Part shown: in pieces, positions 43,801-52,920 of the stretch
How the letters are laid out: the number at the start of each line of letters is the position of its first letter
Numbering within the stretch: position 1 is the stretch's first letter
DNA from: Paraburkholderia fungorum
GTDB lineage: Bacteria > Pseudomonadota > Gammaproteobacteria > Burkholderiales > Burkholderiaceae
NCBI RefSeq assembly: GCF_003610895.1
Contig: NZ_MCAS01000068.1
Location: forward strand, 1-64,000
DNA: 64,000 nucleotides
Direction: 5' to 3'
The notes under the pieces: generated by a model
The model's database searches: none
What the model was told of the DNA's origin: nothing
What the model saw: the letters and a program-made list of their open reading frames with translations, nothing else
Program-made: the position numbers and the translations under genes

Positions 43801-46533
43801 ATGGCTTTCGATATACCTGTCACGCGCCGTACCTTCCTGAAAGTCATGGGCAGCGGCGCGGTAGTCGCGATTTCCATCAGCAGTCTGCCGGCGGCGGTCC
43901 TTGGTTCGTCGATGCAGACAGAGCCGGACAACGGGCCGCCGTGGGCGCCCGATCCCGGCAAGGCACGCTGGCGAATCGACGGCATCCCCAAGGTGACGGG
44001 CCAGAAAATCTACGCGCGCGACTTCAAGGCGAGCGATTTCGTCGGCTGGCCGCGACAGGAGAACTGGCTGTACGCGCTGCGCTGCAATCGTGTCGACCGG
44101 GTATACGAAGACTACGACCTCAGCATGCTGCCGCCCGAGTTGCGGCCTGTTGCGATTGTCGATAACGACGCGCTGCGCGCTCAGGAAATCGCGCTTGCCC
44201 CGGAGACCGATCCGATCGCAAGTCAGGATATCTACTGGATCGCTCGCAAAGGCTATCCGGCGGACTGTTTCGGCCAACCTGCCGCGTTGTTGATCTTTGC
44301 GAATTTCGACGTGTACCGGCGTGCGCGCAAGCTCCTCGAATTCAATGACAACACGATTCGTTACGGTGCGACGATAGACCCGGACAGCCGCACCAAGCCC
44401 GTCGCTTTTACTCCCACCACAACCTATGTGCGCGACGACGAGACGAACTTCAACTACGTCAAGGACTACCAGACCGGGAGCGACGGCAAGCCCACGCCGG
44501 AATATCTGAAGGCACTCGAAGAAGCACGCGCGAACATCGACACTGCCATCCAGCACAACGCGCAGCAGGGGGCGTGGTTTAAGGCAGGTGCGTCGAACGA
44601 TCAAGGCTTCATGACGCCTGCGATAGACCCGGTGTTCATGGAGCCGGAATCGGGCCTCGCATGGTACGACGCCGCCTCGCGCGAACTGCGTCTCGTACTG
44701 GGCACACAATCCGCCAGCGAGGATGCCAGTGGTGTGGTGGCGTTGTTCAAAGACAGCCGGGTGATCCCTCAAAGTGTGCACATCGTCGCGTGCTATCCGG
44801 GCGGGGGTTTTGGTGGACGCGATCGCTCGTATTTTCCGCTTTACCTCGCGCTCGCCGCGCCGTTTGCAAAGGCCCCATTGCGCTGGCAGCAATCGCGCTA
44901 CGAGCAGTTCCAGGTCGGTCTCAAACGCTGCGAAACCCAGTTTACCGAATCGCTGTGGTTCGACCGCGAAGGCAAGCTCCAGGCGCTCAAATGCGATTTC
45001 ACGATGAACGGCGGCGGCAAGAAAAATCTCTCGCCATACGTCGCCCAACTCGCGGCGCTCAGTGCGATGAGCTGCTATGAAATTCCGCGTGCGAACGCGA
45101 CGGCCGAGTCTCTGTACACGCCTGAAGTATTCGGCGGTTCGCAGCGTGGTTTTGGCGGCCCTCAGGCATTCATCGCGGTCGAAACGCTGATGGATGAAGC
45201 CGCCGTCGAACTGGGCGTGTCGCCATTTACGATCCGCAGAAAGAACCTGCTTGGGCAAACCCCTTCGCTCGGCAGAGGTCGCGCGATCACCGGCGCACCG
45301 ATCCTGTTCGACCTGCAATTGAACAGCGTGCTCGACCGCCTCGAAGAACATCCGCTTTGGCAGGAGCGCGACAAGACGCGTGCGCAGCGCGAGGCGCAGG
45401 GCCTGAAGTACGGTATCGGTCTTGCGATGGCGAACGAAGCGTTCGGCACGTCTGGCGACGGTATGTATGGCATGGTGCAAATCCTTCCGGACGGCAGCCT
45501 GCGTGTGATCACGACATACACCGACATGGGCAACGGCGCCGCCACCACGCTCGGCCTCGCGCCATCCGAATACCTGGGACAGAACGCCCAGTCGATCGCG
45601 ATGAGCGTGTTCGAGCCTTTCGAGGCGTTGGGCCTGAACGGCACCGCTACCCCACAGAAGCAAACTGACGTGCGCTACACGTCGGGCTCGTCGAGCGCGT
45701 GTCTCGGCGCGTTTCATCAATATCACGCGGTGAAGGGAGCGGCGCAGGCGTTGCTGCTGGAGAGCGTGCTGCCCGCTGCGTCAACGCTCTGGCATGAGAA
45801 TGTGAAAGCCGCCGACATCAAATGGGTCAACGGCGCGCTGACCGCACGCGGCATCAGCAAGCCACTGCCATGGAGCGATCTGGTTGTCCAGATGCGCAAC
45901 ATGAATCTGCCCGCCGTCGCGGCCGTCCATGCAAGCTACGCCGGCTCTTTCTGGACCGGCACCTATCCCTTCAGGTCCGGACCGGCCGACGTCGAATACG
46001 ACTACGTCGCCGTGGGCACGAATCCAGACAGCCTGACGCCGCTGTATCGCGAACTGCATCAGCCGGTGATCAACGGCGCGAAATTCCAGCGCACCACCTA
46101 CGCGCCCTCAGCTGCGCTCATCGCGCTGGCGGTCGATCCTGCGAATGGCCGCGTCAAGGTCGAGCACGTGGTGTCGTCAGTGAGCGTTGGGCGTCTGCTG
46201 TGCCCGGAACTGGTCGAAGGACAGTCGCAGGGCGCGGTGGCAATGGGGATTGGCAACGTGCTGACCGAGACCTGCCCGCTCGGCAACGAGGGGCCGGGGG
46301 GCGGCCGTTGGAACCTGGACCGCTACCAGATCTCGCGGTTGACCGACATTCCGGTACAGACGCTGATCGCGCTACCGCCGCCCAACGACGATCCCGGCAA
46401 CGCGCGCGGCATTGCAGAGGCCGTCATGTGCCCTATCGCGCCAGCCTTGCTCAATGCGCTTGCAATGGCAACGGGTCATCGCTTCAGAGAAACGCCGGTA
46501 ACGCCGGAACAGATTCGGGGAGTCTTGCAATGA
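43801..46533 (+). CDS. Tat-exported xanthine dehydrogenase-family molybdopterin subunit
   Basis: 910 aa large subunit of a molybdo-hydroxylase (aldehyde/xanthine oxidase family, aldehyde dehydrogenase or isoquinoline-oxidoreductase type). It carries a twin-arginine signal TRRTFLKVMG at residues 8-17, then the two-domain Mo-binding body with GGGFGGRD near residue 336 and GSQRGFGGPQA near 447 (cofactor contacts), and the catalytic Glu is probably in GIAEAVMCPIAPA near residue 866. GGGGAG lies 6 nt before the ATG. The next gene overlaps its stop (ATGA). Because the 2Fe-2S partner has no signal of its own, it is probably exported as a folded complex. Confidence 0.93.
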   Translation: MAFDIPVTRRTFLKVMGSGAVVAISISSLPAAVLGSSMQTEPDNGPPWAPDPGKARWRIDGIPKVTGQKIYARDFKASDFVGWPRQENWLYALRCNRVDRVYEDYDLSMLPPELRPVAIVDNDALRAQEIALAPETDPIASQDIYWIARKGYPADCFGQPAALLIFANFDVYRRARKLLEFNDNTIRYGATIDPDSRTKPVAFTPTTTYVRDDETNFNYVKDYQTGSDGKPTPEYLKALEEARANIDTAIQHNAQQGAWFKAGASNDQGFMTPAIDPVFMEPESGLAWYDAASRELRLVLGTQSASEDASGVVALFKDSRVIPQSVHIVACYPGGGFGGRDRSYFPLYLALAAPFAKAPLRWQQSRYEQFQVGLKRCETQFTESLWFDREGKLQALKCDFTMNGGGKKNLSPYVAQLAALSAMSCYEIPRANATAESLYTPEVFGGSQRGFGGPQAFIAVETLMDEAAVELGVSPFTIRRKNLLGQTPSLGRGRAITGAPILFDLQLNSVLDRLEEHPLWQERDKTRAQREAQGLKYGIGLAMANEAFGTSGDGMYGMVQILPDGSLRVITTYTDMGNGAATTLGLAPSEYLGQNAQSIAMSVFEPFEALGLNGTATPQKQTDVRYTSGSSSACLGAFHQYHAVKGAAQALLLESVLPAASTLWHENVKAADIKWVNGALTARGISKPLPWSDLVVQMRNMNLPAVAAVHASYAGSFWTGTYPFRSGPADVEYDYVAVGTNPDSLTPLYRELHQPVINGAKFQRTTYAPSAALIALAVDPANGRVKVEHVVSSVSVGRLLCPELVEGQSQGAVAMGIGNVLTETCPLGNEGPGGGRWNLDRYQISRLTDIPVQTLIALPPPNDDPGNARGIAEAVMCPIAPALLNALAMATGHRFRETPVTPEQIRGVLQ

Positions 46534-47048
46534 GCGGCACTATTCGGATGTACATCAACGGACATGCGGTCGAGGCGCAAGCCGCCGATGGCGACATGAG
46601 CCTGATCGACTTTCTGCATGAGCGGCGCGATCTCACGGGCACCAAACTGTGCTGCGGAATCGGCGCATGCCGGGCATGCACCGTCGGCACGCGCAATCTG
46701 ATCGACTCGCCCATGGAAAAAACGCTTGCCTGCTCGACGCCGGTGAGTGCGATGCGGAACATGCACGTCTACACCGTCGAAGGCCTCATGCAGGATGGCA
46801 AGTTATCGCCGTTGCAGCAGAGCTTCCTGGAATCGTTCGCCTTCCAGTGTGGATACTGTGCGCCGGGTTTTCTGATGGCGGCCACCGCGATGCTCGATCA
46901 CCTACAGTCAAATCCCGTCAATGTCGCGCAACTCGACGAAACCATCGAGACATGGGTTGGCGGCAATCTGTGCCGCTGTACCGGCTATGTCAAGTACATC
47001 GAAGCGATCCGCAAGATCGCCGCGCCGTTCGCACGTAACGGAGCATGA
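46530..47048 (+). CDS. (2Fe-2S)-binding subunit of molybdo-hydroxylase
   Basis: 172 aa electron-transfer subunit with two clusters. The ferredoxin-type cluster cysteines lie in KLCCGIGACRACTV and LACSTP; the second cluster is in QCGYCAPGF and GNLCRCTGY. It has no signal peptide and would be carried out by the Tat signal of the large subunit. Start overlaps the upstream stop (ATGA), and its own stop overlaps the next start (ATGA), so the operon is fully coupled. Confidence 0.93.
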   Translation: MSGTIRMYINGHAVEAQAADGDMSLIDFLHERRDLTGTKLCCGIGACRACTVGTRNLIDSPMEKTLACSTPVSAMRNMHVYTVEGLMQDGKLSPLQQSFLESFAFQCGYCAPGFLMAATAMLDHLQSNPVNVAQLDETIETWVGGNLCRCTGYVKYIEAIRKIAAPFARNGA

Positions 47049-48040
47049 CCATGACAATCTGTTTGCGTGTCCTGCTGCTGTTGCTGCTGACGTTCGCAGC
47101 ACGCTCCGCGTTCGCCGCCGACGCGGCGGATCAGACGCTTCTTCAATATGGCCAGCAGTGCGCCGATGAAGTCGGAGAGATTCCCGCCTTCAACTGCAAC
47201 GCCGGCACCACGGTGCCGATTACGGTGAACAACCACGTGCCCGGGCGTTACTTCGCGAACATGACCTGCGACCGTCCCGCGTTGCTGCCCTATGAATCGC
47301 CCACTTCCGGCCCCTGCACGCCGTACTCGAAGATCCTCAACCTGTCGCACGGCACGACGGAGATCTCCGCGTTCTGCCGCCGCAAGATGATTCGCGCAGA
47401 CCGAAGCCCTCTCTACGACGAAGTCGACATCGTGCTGCACAACACAGCTAACGGCAAAACATGCTGGTTCCATGCGGAGCATCCGGGCAGTGCCGCAGGG
47501 TTCAACGCCTCGCGCGTACCGCCGCCCAACGAAACGACACCGCCGCCGGGTCATGTTTCCGCAGAGGCATTCTGGTGGCCGCCCGCCGCGACCGCAACGA
47601 AAAAGTGCGTGTCGTGCCACGATGCCAGCCCGGTGATGTACAGCCCGTGGCTCGGTCAGGTCTGGGATAAGGTGCCAACCGATCCGTGGGGCAGATACGT
47701 CAATATCGGCGACGCCTTCGCCTCGTGGACGTCGCTTGCGATCAGCACGCCCGGCAACACCTGCATCGGCTGCCACCGCATCGGCAACCAGCATAGCTGC
47801 GACATTTACGTTCCGCTCGCGGCGGGCATGCTGCCGCCGCCGAAGGGCAGCGACAAGCTCGCTAGCAGCTATCCGCTGAACCACTGGATGCCGGTCGACA
47901 ACAACCGAAGCCAGGCAGAGTGGGACGCCGCGAGCGTTGATTCGGTCAGGAATCTGCTGACCTGTTGCTCCGAGCAGGGGAAGAACGATCCGAAATGCCA
48001 CTTCACACCCAATGCGCAAGGCGGTGCAAAAGGCGGCTGA
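47045..48040 (+). CDS. Exported di-haem cytochrome c, electron acceptor of the molybdo-hydroxylase
   Basis: 331 aa. Sec signal (LRVLLLLLLTFAARSAFA, cleaved near residue 24). Two CxxCH haem sites: CVSCH near residue 188 and CIGCH near residue 240; the protein also has several other cysteines. As the third gene of the operon, it most likely takes electrons from the 2Fe-2S subunit to the respiratory chain, as in the membrane aldehyde dehydrogenases of acetic acid bacteria. Two ATGs (47045 and 47051) are possible starts. Confidence 0.87.
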   Translation: MTMTICLRVLLLLLLTFAARSAFAADAADQTLLQYGQQCADEVGEIPAFNCNAGTTVPITVNNHVPGRYFANMTCDRPALLPYESPTSGPCTPYSKILNLSHGTTEISAFCRRKMIRADRSPLYDEVDIVLHNTANGKTCWFHAEHPGSAAGFNASRVPPPNETTPPPGHVSAEAFWWPPAATATKKCVSCHDASPVMYSPWLGQVWDKVPTDPWGRYVNIGDAFASWTSLAISTPGNTCIGCHRIGNQHSCDIYVPLAAGMLPPPKGSDKLASSYPLNHWMPVDNNRSQAEWDAASVDSVRNLLTCCSEQGKNDPKCHFTPNAQGGAKGG

Positions 48041-48070
48041 AGGGGAAGGCTGGCAAACAAACGTGAAAAA

Positions 48071-48109
48071 CGGACGTGAGAAGCGGACGTGAGAAGCGGA
48101 CGTGAGAAG
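48071..48109. repeat. 13-bp tandem repeat, three perfect copies
   Basis: CGGACGTGAGAAG occurs three times head to tail at 48071-48083, 48084-48096 and 48097-48109, after a degenerate copy around 48058-48070. It lies between the convergent cytochrome and NUDIX genes. It is too short and spacerless to be a CRISPR. Confidence 0.8.
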
Positions 48110-48117
48110 CGAAACAC

Positions 48118-48549
48118 CTATACCTTGAAATCCGTAAGCATGACGCCCTCCCGAATACGCGCGAGGGCGTCAACCACATAGTCGACGGCGGGAACGGGCG
48201 GATTGTTCGGATCTGCCCAGACAAAACCGGAGCATTTTTGTGGCTCCATGTTCTTCAGCACACCTTCCCATGACCGGCATGACAGAAAAAAGCTAATGCG
48301 GTTCTGATCCGAATCGCGACGCATGACGAGCCTGAAGTCCAGCGCCCCAGGCGCGATCGTCACGCCGGCCTCTTCCTTCGACTCGCGAATCGCACACTCC
48401 ACTATCGATTCACCCGGCTCAAGATGACCCGCGACCAGCGCGTACTGGCCGTCCCGGAATCCGGTGTTGGCTCGCTGGATGAAAAGACACTCGCCCTTCT
48501 CGTTCAGGAACAGCACATTCACGTCAACAACGCTTTGCAGTCGGGTCAT
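48118..48549 (-). CDS. NUDIX hydrolase
   Basis: 143 aa. The full Nudix box is residues 41-63 (GHLEPGESIVECAIRESKEE plus AGV), so Mg-dependent hydrolysis of a nucleoside diphosphate derivative is expected. Flanking residues (FLFIQRANTG style before the box) match ADP-sugar or 8-oxo-type sanitising enzymes, but the substrate is not fixed. Convergent with the cytochrome gene. Confidence 0.9.
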   Translation of the reverse strand: MTRLQSVVDVNVLFLNEKGECLFIQRANTGFRDGQYALVAGHLEPGESIVECAIRESKEEAGVTIAPGALDFRLVMRRDSDQNRISFFLSCRSWEGVLKNMEPQKCSGFVWADPNNPPVPAVDYVVDALARIREGVMLTDFKV

Positions 48550-48811
48550 TTTTTAGGCACCTTGGATAACCTCGTCACAGAAACTTCGCGGCGCTTCCAC
48601 CAAAACCGCCATCTTACGGGGCCGCCCGCCCACTGACACATTTTGTGCACCGCACCCAAAGCGCGAGCAAAAAGTATCAGCCGTTTCCGCCTTTTGCAGT
48701 GGCTGGCCATTGGCCGCGCCCACTACAGTTCTCCTCACCGTACGCTTGCTGTGCTCCCAATCGCAGCGCCGTATGGCGATGCCAAAGAACATTCCAAAAG
48801 CGGAGACGAGC

Positions 48812-50086
48812 GTGAAACCAGTTCAATTATTGACAGCTTGCGCATTCCTGAGCGCAAGTTTTCCGATGCTAGCGACGGCACAGACCTGCAACGTTCCCGT
48901 GCTCAAGGTGCTGGCCCAGAAGAGCCTCGGCCTGACGGTCATGGAGAAGTCGCTGCCCGACTATGAAAAGCGCAGCGGCACCAAAATTGAAATCAACTAC
49001 TTTGGCGAAAACGACCGTCGTTCGAAATCACGGCTCGACGCGTCGACAGGTGCAGGTTCCTATCAGATCTATTACGTCGATGAGGCGAACGTCGCCGAGT
49101 TTGCATCGGCGGGCTGGGTCGTTCCGCTGCTGAAGTACTACCCGAAAGACGCCGACTACGACGACTTCCTGCCGGGCCGCCGCGCCGTGGCGAGCTACAA
49201 GGGTGTCGCCTATTTCGCCCCGCTGATCGGCGGAGGCGACTTCCTGTTCTACCGGCGCGACCTTCTCGAGAAAGCGCATCTCCCGGTGCCGAAAACACTC
49301 GATGAGCTCGTTGCAGACATCAAGAAGCTCAATGCCCCGCCCAACATGTACGGCTGGGTTGCACGCGGGCAACGTGGTTCGGGCATGAACGTGTGGCGCT
49401 GGGCGCCGTTCATGCTGGCCGAGGGCGGCACCTGGACCGACAAGAACCAGGCGCCGGATTTCAATTCGCCGGCCGCGGTGAAGGCCACGCTGCTGTATCG
49501 GGACCTCTTCAAATACGCGCCGCCGGGCGCGGCGACGTACGACTGGAGCAATGCGCTCGAAGCGTTCCGTTCCGGCAAGGTCGCCTTCATGATCGAATCG
49601 ACGCCGTTCGCCGACTGGATGGAGGATCCGAGCAAGTCCAGTGTGGCCGACAAGGTGGGATACGTCAGGCCGCCGGCACCGTTGCCCTCGGCTGCCTACG
49701 GTCATGGTCTCGCGATTTCCTCTGTCGGCGCCAAGGACGAATGCACGCGTCAGGCGGCAGGAAAGTTCATTGCTTGGGCCACCGGCAAAGATCAGGAACA
49801 GGCCCGCCTGCGCGACAACGTCTTTAGCGACTACAACCGCTCGAGCACGATCAAGAGCGATTACTTCCAGAAGCACGTGAAGCCGCAGATTCTCGCCGGC
49901 CTGAACGACACCAATCCGGTTACGAAGGTGACGATCTGGTCGAGCCCGCAGTGGCCGGACATCGGCGACAACCTCGGTATCGCGCTGGAGGAAGTGTTCA
50001 CGGGTACGCAGCCGGACGTTCAGGCGACCTTGAACGACGCCGTTCAATACGCTCAGGATGCGATGGAACACGGCGGCAAGAAGTAG
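48812..50086 (+). CDS. ABC transporter substrate-binding protein (polyol/sugar, family 1)
   Basis: 424 aa periplasmic binding protein. The GTG at 48812 has GGAG 7 nt upstream and gives a clean Sec signal (VQLLTACAFLSASFPMLATAQ); ATGs at 48773 and 48779 are less well placed. The body is typical of family-1 sugar binders (YYVDEANVAEF, PLIGGGDFLFYRRD, VAFMIESTPFADWM). First gene of the polyol operon: two permeases, a zinc dehydrogenase, an ATPase, an AraC regulator and a xylulokinase follow in the same direction. Confidence 0.9.
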   Translation: MKPVQLLTACAFLSASFPMLATAQTCNVPVLKVLAQKSLGLTVMEKSLPDYEKRSGTKIEINYFGENDRRSKSRLDASTGAGSYQIYYVDEANVAEFASAGWVVPLLKYYPKDADYDDFLPGRRAVASYKGVAYFAPLIGGGDFLFYRRDLLEKAHLPVPKTLDELVADIKKLNAPPNMYGWVARGQRGSGMNVWRWAPFMLAEGGTWTDKNQAPDFNSPAAVKATLLYRDLFKYAPPGAATYDWSNALEAFRSGKVAFMIESTPFADWMEDPSKSSVADKVGYVRPPAPLPSAAYGHGLAISSVGAKDECTRQAAGKFIAWATGKDQEQARLRDNVFSDYNRSSTIKSDYFQKHVKPQILAGLNDTNPVTKVTIWSSPQWPDIGDNLGIALEEVFTGTQPDVQATLNDAVQYAQDAMEHGGKK

Positions 50087-50193
50087 CGTGGGCGCCCCTT
50101 GCCGCGCGACATGCGCGCCAGGGGGCAATGCAGATCCGGTCGTGGTCTCACGGGAACACCCGCTTCACGAACGCCACGCTGTTGGAGAAATCA

Positions 50194-51072
50194 ATGTTCA
50201 ATCGGGGCAAAACCAGCCTTCCGTTCGTATTTCTAGGGCCGCCTCTTGCCATGATGGCGCTCCTGGGTCTCGTGCCTACCATCGCGGCAATCAACCTCGC
50301 GTTGAAGAATCGCGTGCTGCGCTACCCGGACAGCGAGTACGTCTGGCTGCGCAATTTTTCCCGGCTGTTCTCGGATAGACGGTTCCTCAATTCCATCGAG
50401 GTGTCGGCCATCTGGGAATTTGTCACGGTGGTCGGCGCAGTCGTGGTCGGCGTTCTGATCGCGATCTATCTGTTCGAGCAGATTCATGGCCGGATGCGTA
50501 GTGTCATTTCGCTCCTGCTGATCGTGCCCGTGCTTCTACCGCGCGTGTCGGCGGCCTTCATCTGGAAGTTCATGTATTCGCCGCTCACCGGCATTCTGAG
50601 CTGGTTTCTCGGGCTGCTGGGAATCGACAACACGGCGTTTCTATCCGATCCGCACCTGGCGCTGTATGCGGTGGCGCTCGTCGACATCTGGCAGTGGGGG
50701 CTGTTCTTTGCGGTCGTCGTATTGAAACTGCTTGAAACGTTGCCGCCCGAACCGCTCGAAGCCGCCCGGCTCGACTATGCACGCACCTGGCAGGTCTACG
50801 CGTATATCGCGCTGCCCATGCTCAAGGTGCCGATCATGAGTCTCGTGTTCATCAAGATGGTCGAATCGCTGCGCTCGTTCGATCTGGTCTATGTCATGAC
50901 CAAAGGCGGCCCTGGAATCACGACTGAAACCCTCGACATGTACGCCTATTCGCAAGGTATCGGGTTGTCCGGCAAGGTTTCCTATGCGTCGAGTATGGCA
51001 GTACTGATGATGGTTGCGACCACGCTGATTTTCACTTTCATCTGGAAGCGGGTGAACAAATGGGAAGATTGA
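50194..51072 (+). CDS. ABC transporter permease (polyol)
   Basis: 292 aa inner-membrane permease with about six helices; the EAA loop is EAARLDYARTWQVYAYIALPML, which binds the ATPase. GGAG lies 8 nt before the ATG at 50194. Ends 13 nt inside the next permease gene, showing translational coupling. Partner of the binding protein encoded upstream. Confidence 0.92.
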   Translation: MFNRGKTSLPFVFLGPPLAMMALLGLVPTIAAINLALKNRVLRYPDSEYVWLRNFSRLFSDRRFLNSIEVSAIWEFVTVVGAVVVGVLIAIYLFEQIHGRMRSVISLLLIVPVLLPRVSAAFIWKFMYSPLTGILSWFLGLLGIDNTAFLSDPHLALYAVALVDIWQWGLFFAVVVLKLLETLPPEPLEAARLDYARTWQVYAYIALPMLKVPIMSLVFIKMVESLRSFDLVYVMTKGGPGITTETLDMYAYSQGIGLSGKVSYASSMAVLMMVATTLIFTFIWKRVNKWED

Positions 51073-51872
51073 TTTCGCGTAGCGCCGCATGGTCGTTCGG
51101 CGCGGCGCTCGCCATCCTGGCTGTGTTTCCGATCTTCTGGGCGTTTCTCAATTCGCTGAAAAACCTGCTCGATATCGTTACGCCAACGCCGCGCTTCATT
51201 TTTACGCCGACCCTCGACAACTACCGGCAGGTCGTGTCGAGCCCCGAGGTTCTCATTGGACTCGCCAACAGCCTTTCTATCGTCGGTTGTGCCGTCTTGC
51301 TGGGCGCGTTGCTTGGTGTACCCGCGGCTTATGTGATCGCGCGCTATCACGTGCCTGGCAAGCGCGACATCCAGTTCTTTCTATTGTCGCTGCGGTTCCT
51401 GCCGCCGGTCGCGGTTGCCATCCCCCTGATTGCGATATGGGTCGATCTTGGCTTGTACGACACGAAGCTCTCGATGGTGGTGACTTATCTGCTGGTCACG
51501 TTGTCGACCATTACCTGGTTGTCCATTCCGGTATTCCAGCGTCTGCCGCGCGAAGTCGAAGAAGCCGCCACGCTGGATGGTTACGGCCCGTACGGCGTGT
51601 TCTGGCGGATTGCCTTGCCGATCAGCGCCACCACGCTGATGGGCGGCATCGTGTTCAGCTTCGTGCTGGTCTGGAATGAACTGATGATTGCACTCGCCTT
51701 GACGTCGTCGAGAAGCGCGACGCTGCCCGTTGTTGCCTCCGCATTCACTTCGCTCGGGCAGGAGGTGCCGTGGGGCGTGATCAATGCGTCCACCGTCCTG
51801 CTCGCGCTTCCTCCGATCATTTTCGTCGGCGTTCTGAGCCGGCTGTTGAATTCAATGCTCAAAGGCAAGTAA
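51060..51872 (+). CDS. ABC transporter permease (polyol)
   Basis: 270 aa second permease, six helices, with EAA loop EEAATLDGYGPYGVFWRIALPI. It overlaps the first permease by 13 nt. With it, it forms the inner-membrane channel of the polyol importer. Family resemblance is to MalG/UgpE-type second permeases. Confidence 0.92.
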   Translation: MGRLISRSAAWSFGAALAILAVFPIFWAFLNSLKNLLDIVTPTPRFIFTPTLDNYRQVVSSPEVLIGLANSLSIVGCAVLLGALLGVPAAYVIARYHVPGKRDIQFFLLSLRFLPPVAVAIPLIAIWVDLGLYDTKLSMVVTYLLVTLSTITWLSIPVFQRLPREVEEAATLDGYGPYGVFWRIALPISATTLMGGIVFSFVLVWNELMIALALTSSRSATLPVVASAFTSLGQEVPWGVINASTVLLALPPIIFVGVLSRLLNSMLKGK

Positions 51873-51882
51873 GGAGATCGTT

Positions 51883-52917
51883 TTGAAAGCCCTCGTACTC
51901 GAAGAAGCGCGCCAGCTCGCGCTGCGCGATATCGACCTGCCGCTAGAAGTCGGTCCTCGCGACGTCAAGATCAAGATTCACACGGTTGGCGTTTGCGGTA
52001 GCGACATCCATTACTACACGCACGGACGCATTGGGCCGTTCAAGGTCGATGCACCGATGGTGCTGGGTCACGAAGCGTCTGGCACGGTGGTCGAAACGGG
52101 CAGCGAAGTCACGCACCTGCATGTGGGCGACCGCGTTTGCATGGAGCCCGGCATTCCACAATTCGACTCACCGGCAACCATGCGCGGCCTGTACAACCTG
52201 GATCCCGCGGTGCGTTTCTGGGCAACACCGCCCATTCACGGTTGCCTGACGCCGTATGTCGTGCATCCGGCGGCGTTCACCTTCCGGCTTCCTGACAATG
52301 TGTCCTTCGCGGAGGGCGCGATCGTCGAGCCGCTATCCATCGGACTGCAGGCCGCCAAGAAGGCCGCGATGAAACCGGGAGATGTAGCGGTCGTGATCGG
52401 CGCTGGTACGATCGGCGCGATGACCGCCCTGGCCGCGCTGGCGGGCGGCGCGTCGCGCGTCATTCTGGCCGACATGGTCAAGGAAAAGCTGGCGCTCTTT
52501 GCCGGCAATCCGGCAGTGACAACCGTGGATGTGCGCGAGCAACGGCTCACGGACGTCGTTCGTGAAGTCACCACGGGCTGGGGCGCCGACGTCGTATTCG
52601 AAGCGAGCGGCAGCGCGAAGGTCTACGACGACCTGTTCGATCTGCTCTGCCCGGGCGGCTGCGCGGTCCTCGTCGGCATGCCGGTCGACCGCGTGCCGCT
52701 CGACGTCGTCGCCATGCAGGCGAAGGAAGCGCGCCTCGAGTCGGTGTTCCGCTACGCGAATGTGTTCCCGCGCGCACTGGCGCTGATCAGCTCAGGCATG
52801 ATCGACGTAAAGCCGTTCATCTCGCGCAAGTTCGCATTCGCCGACGGCCTCAAAGCGTTCGAAGAGGCCGCAGCCGGACGCCCGAACGATGTCAAAATCC
52901 AGATCGAGATGGACTGA
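51883..52917 (+). CDS. Zinc-dependent polyol dehydrogenase (xylitol/sorbitol type)
   Basis: 344 aa medium-chain dehydrogenase from a TTG with AAGGAG 6 nt upstream. Catalytic zinc ligands are Cys38 (GVCGSD), His63 and Glu64 (GHEASG). The lobe that carries the second, structural zinc in many homologues (four Cys) reads PQFDSPATMRGLYNLDP, without the cysteines, as in animal sorbitol dehydrogenase. It would oxidise a polyol to the ketose using NAD, with NAD fold around residue 170 (VVIGAGTIGAM). Position between the permeases and the ATPase suggests xylitol or another polyol as substrate. Confidence 0.92.
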   Translation: MKALVLEEARQLALRDIDLPLEVGPRDVKIKIHTVGVCGSDIHYYTHGRIGPFKVDAPMVLGHEASGTVVETGSEVTHLHVGDRVCMEPGIPQFDSPATMRGLYNLDPAVRFWATPPIHGCLTPYVVHPAAFTFRLPDNVSFAEGAIVEPLSIGLQAAKKAAMKPGDVAVVIGAGTIGAMTALAALAGGASRVILADMVKEKLALFAGNPAVTTVDVREQRLTDVVREVTTGWGADVVFEASGSAKVYDDLFDLLCPGGCAVLVGMPVDRVPLDVVAMQAKEARLESVFRYANVFPRALALISSGMIDVKPFISRKFAFADGLKAFEEAAAGRPNDVKIQIEMD

Positions 52918-52920
52918 GCC

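Noticed and set aside
43795..45726. A 643-codon open frame on the minus strand opposite the molybdopterin subunit gene
   Set aside because: It lies fully antisense to a clear gene, its translation is arginine/histidine/leucine-rich without domains, and it has no ribosome site; it is a GC-rich shadow frame.
45822..46529. The long upstream extension of the 2Fe-2S subunit frame
   Set aside because: It runs within the large-subunit gene in another frame; the real start is the coupled ATG at 46530.
48071..48109. Possible CRISPR array
   Set aside because: Units are 13 bp and contiguous, with no spacers.
49028..50128. A 366-codon frame antisense to the polyol binding protein
   Set aside because: The sense gene has a signal peptide, ribosome site and operon context; the antisense frame has none.
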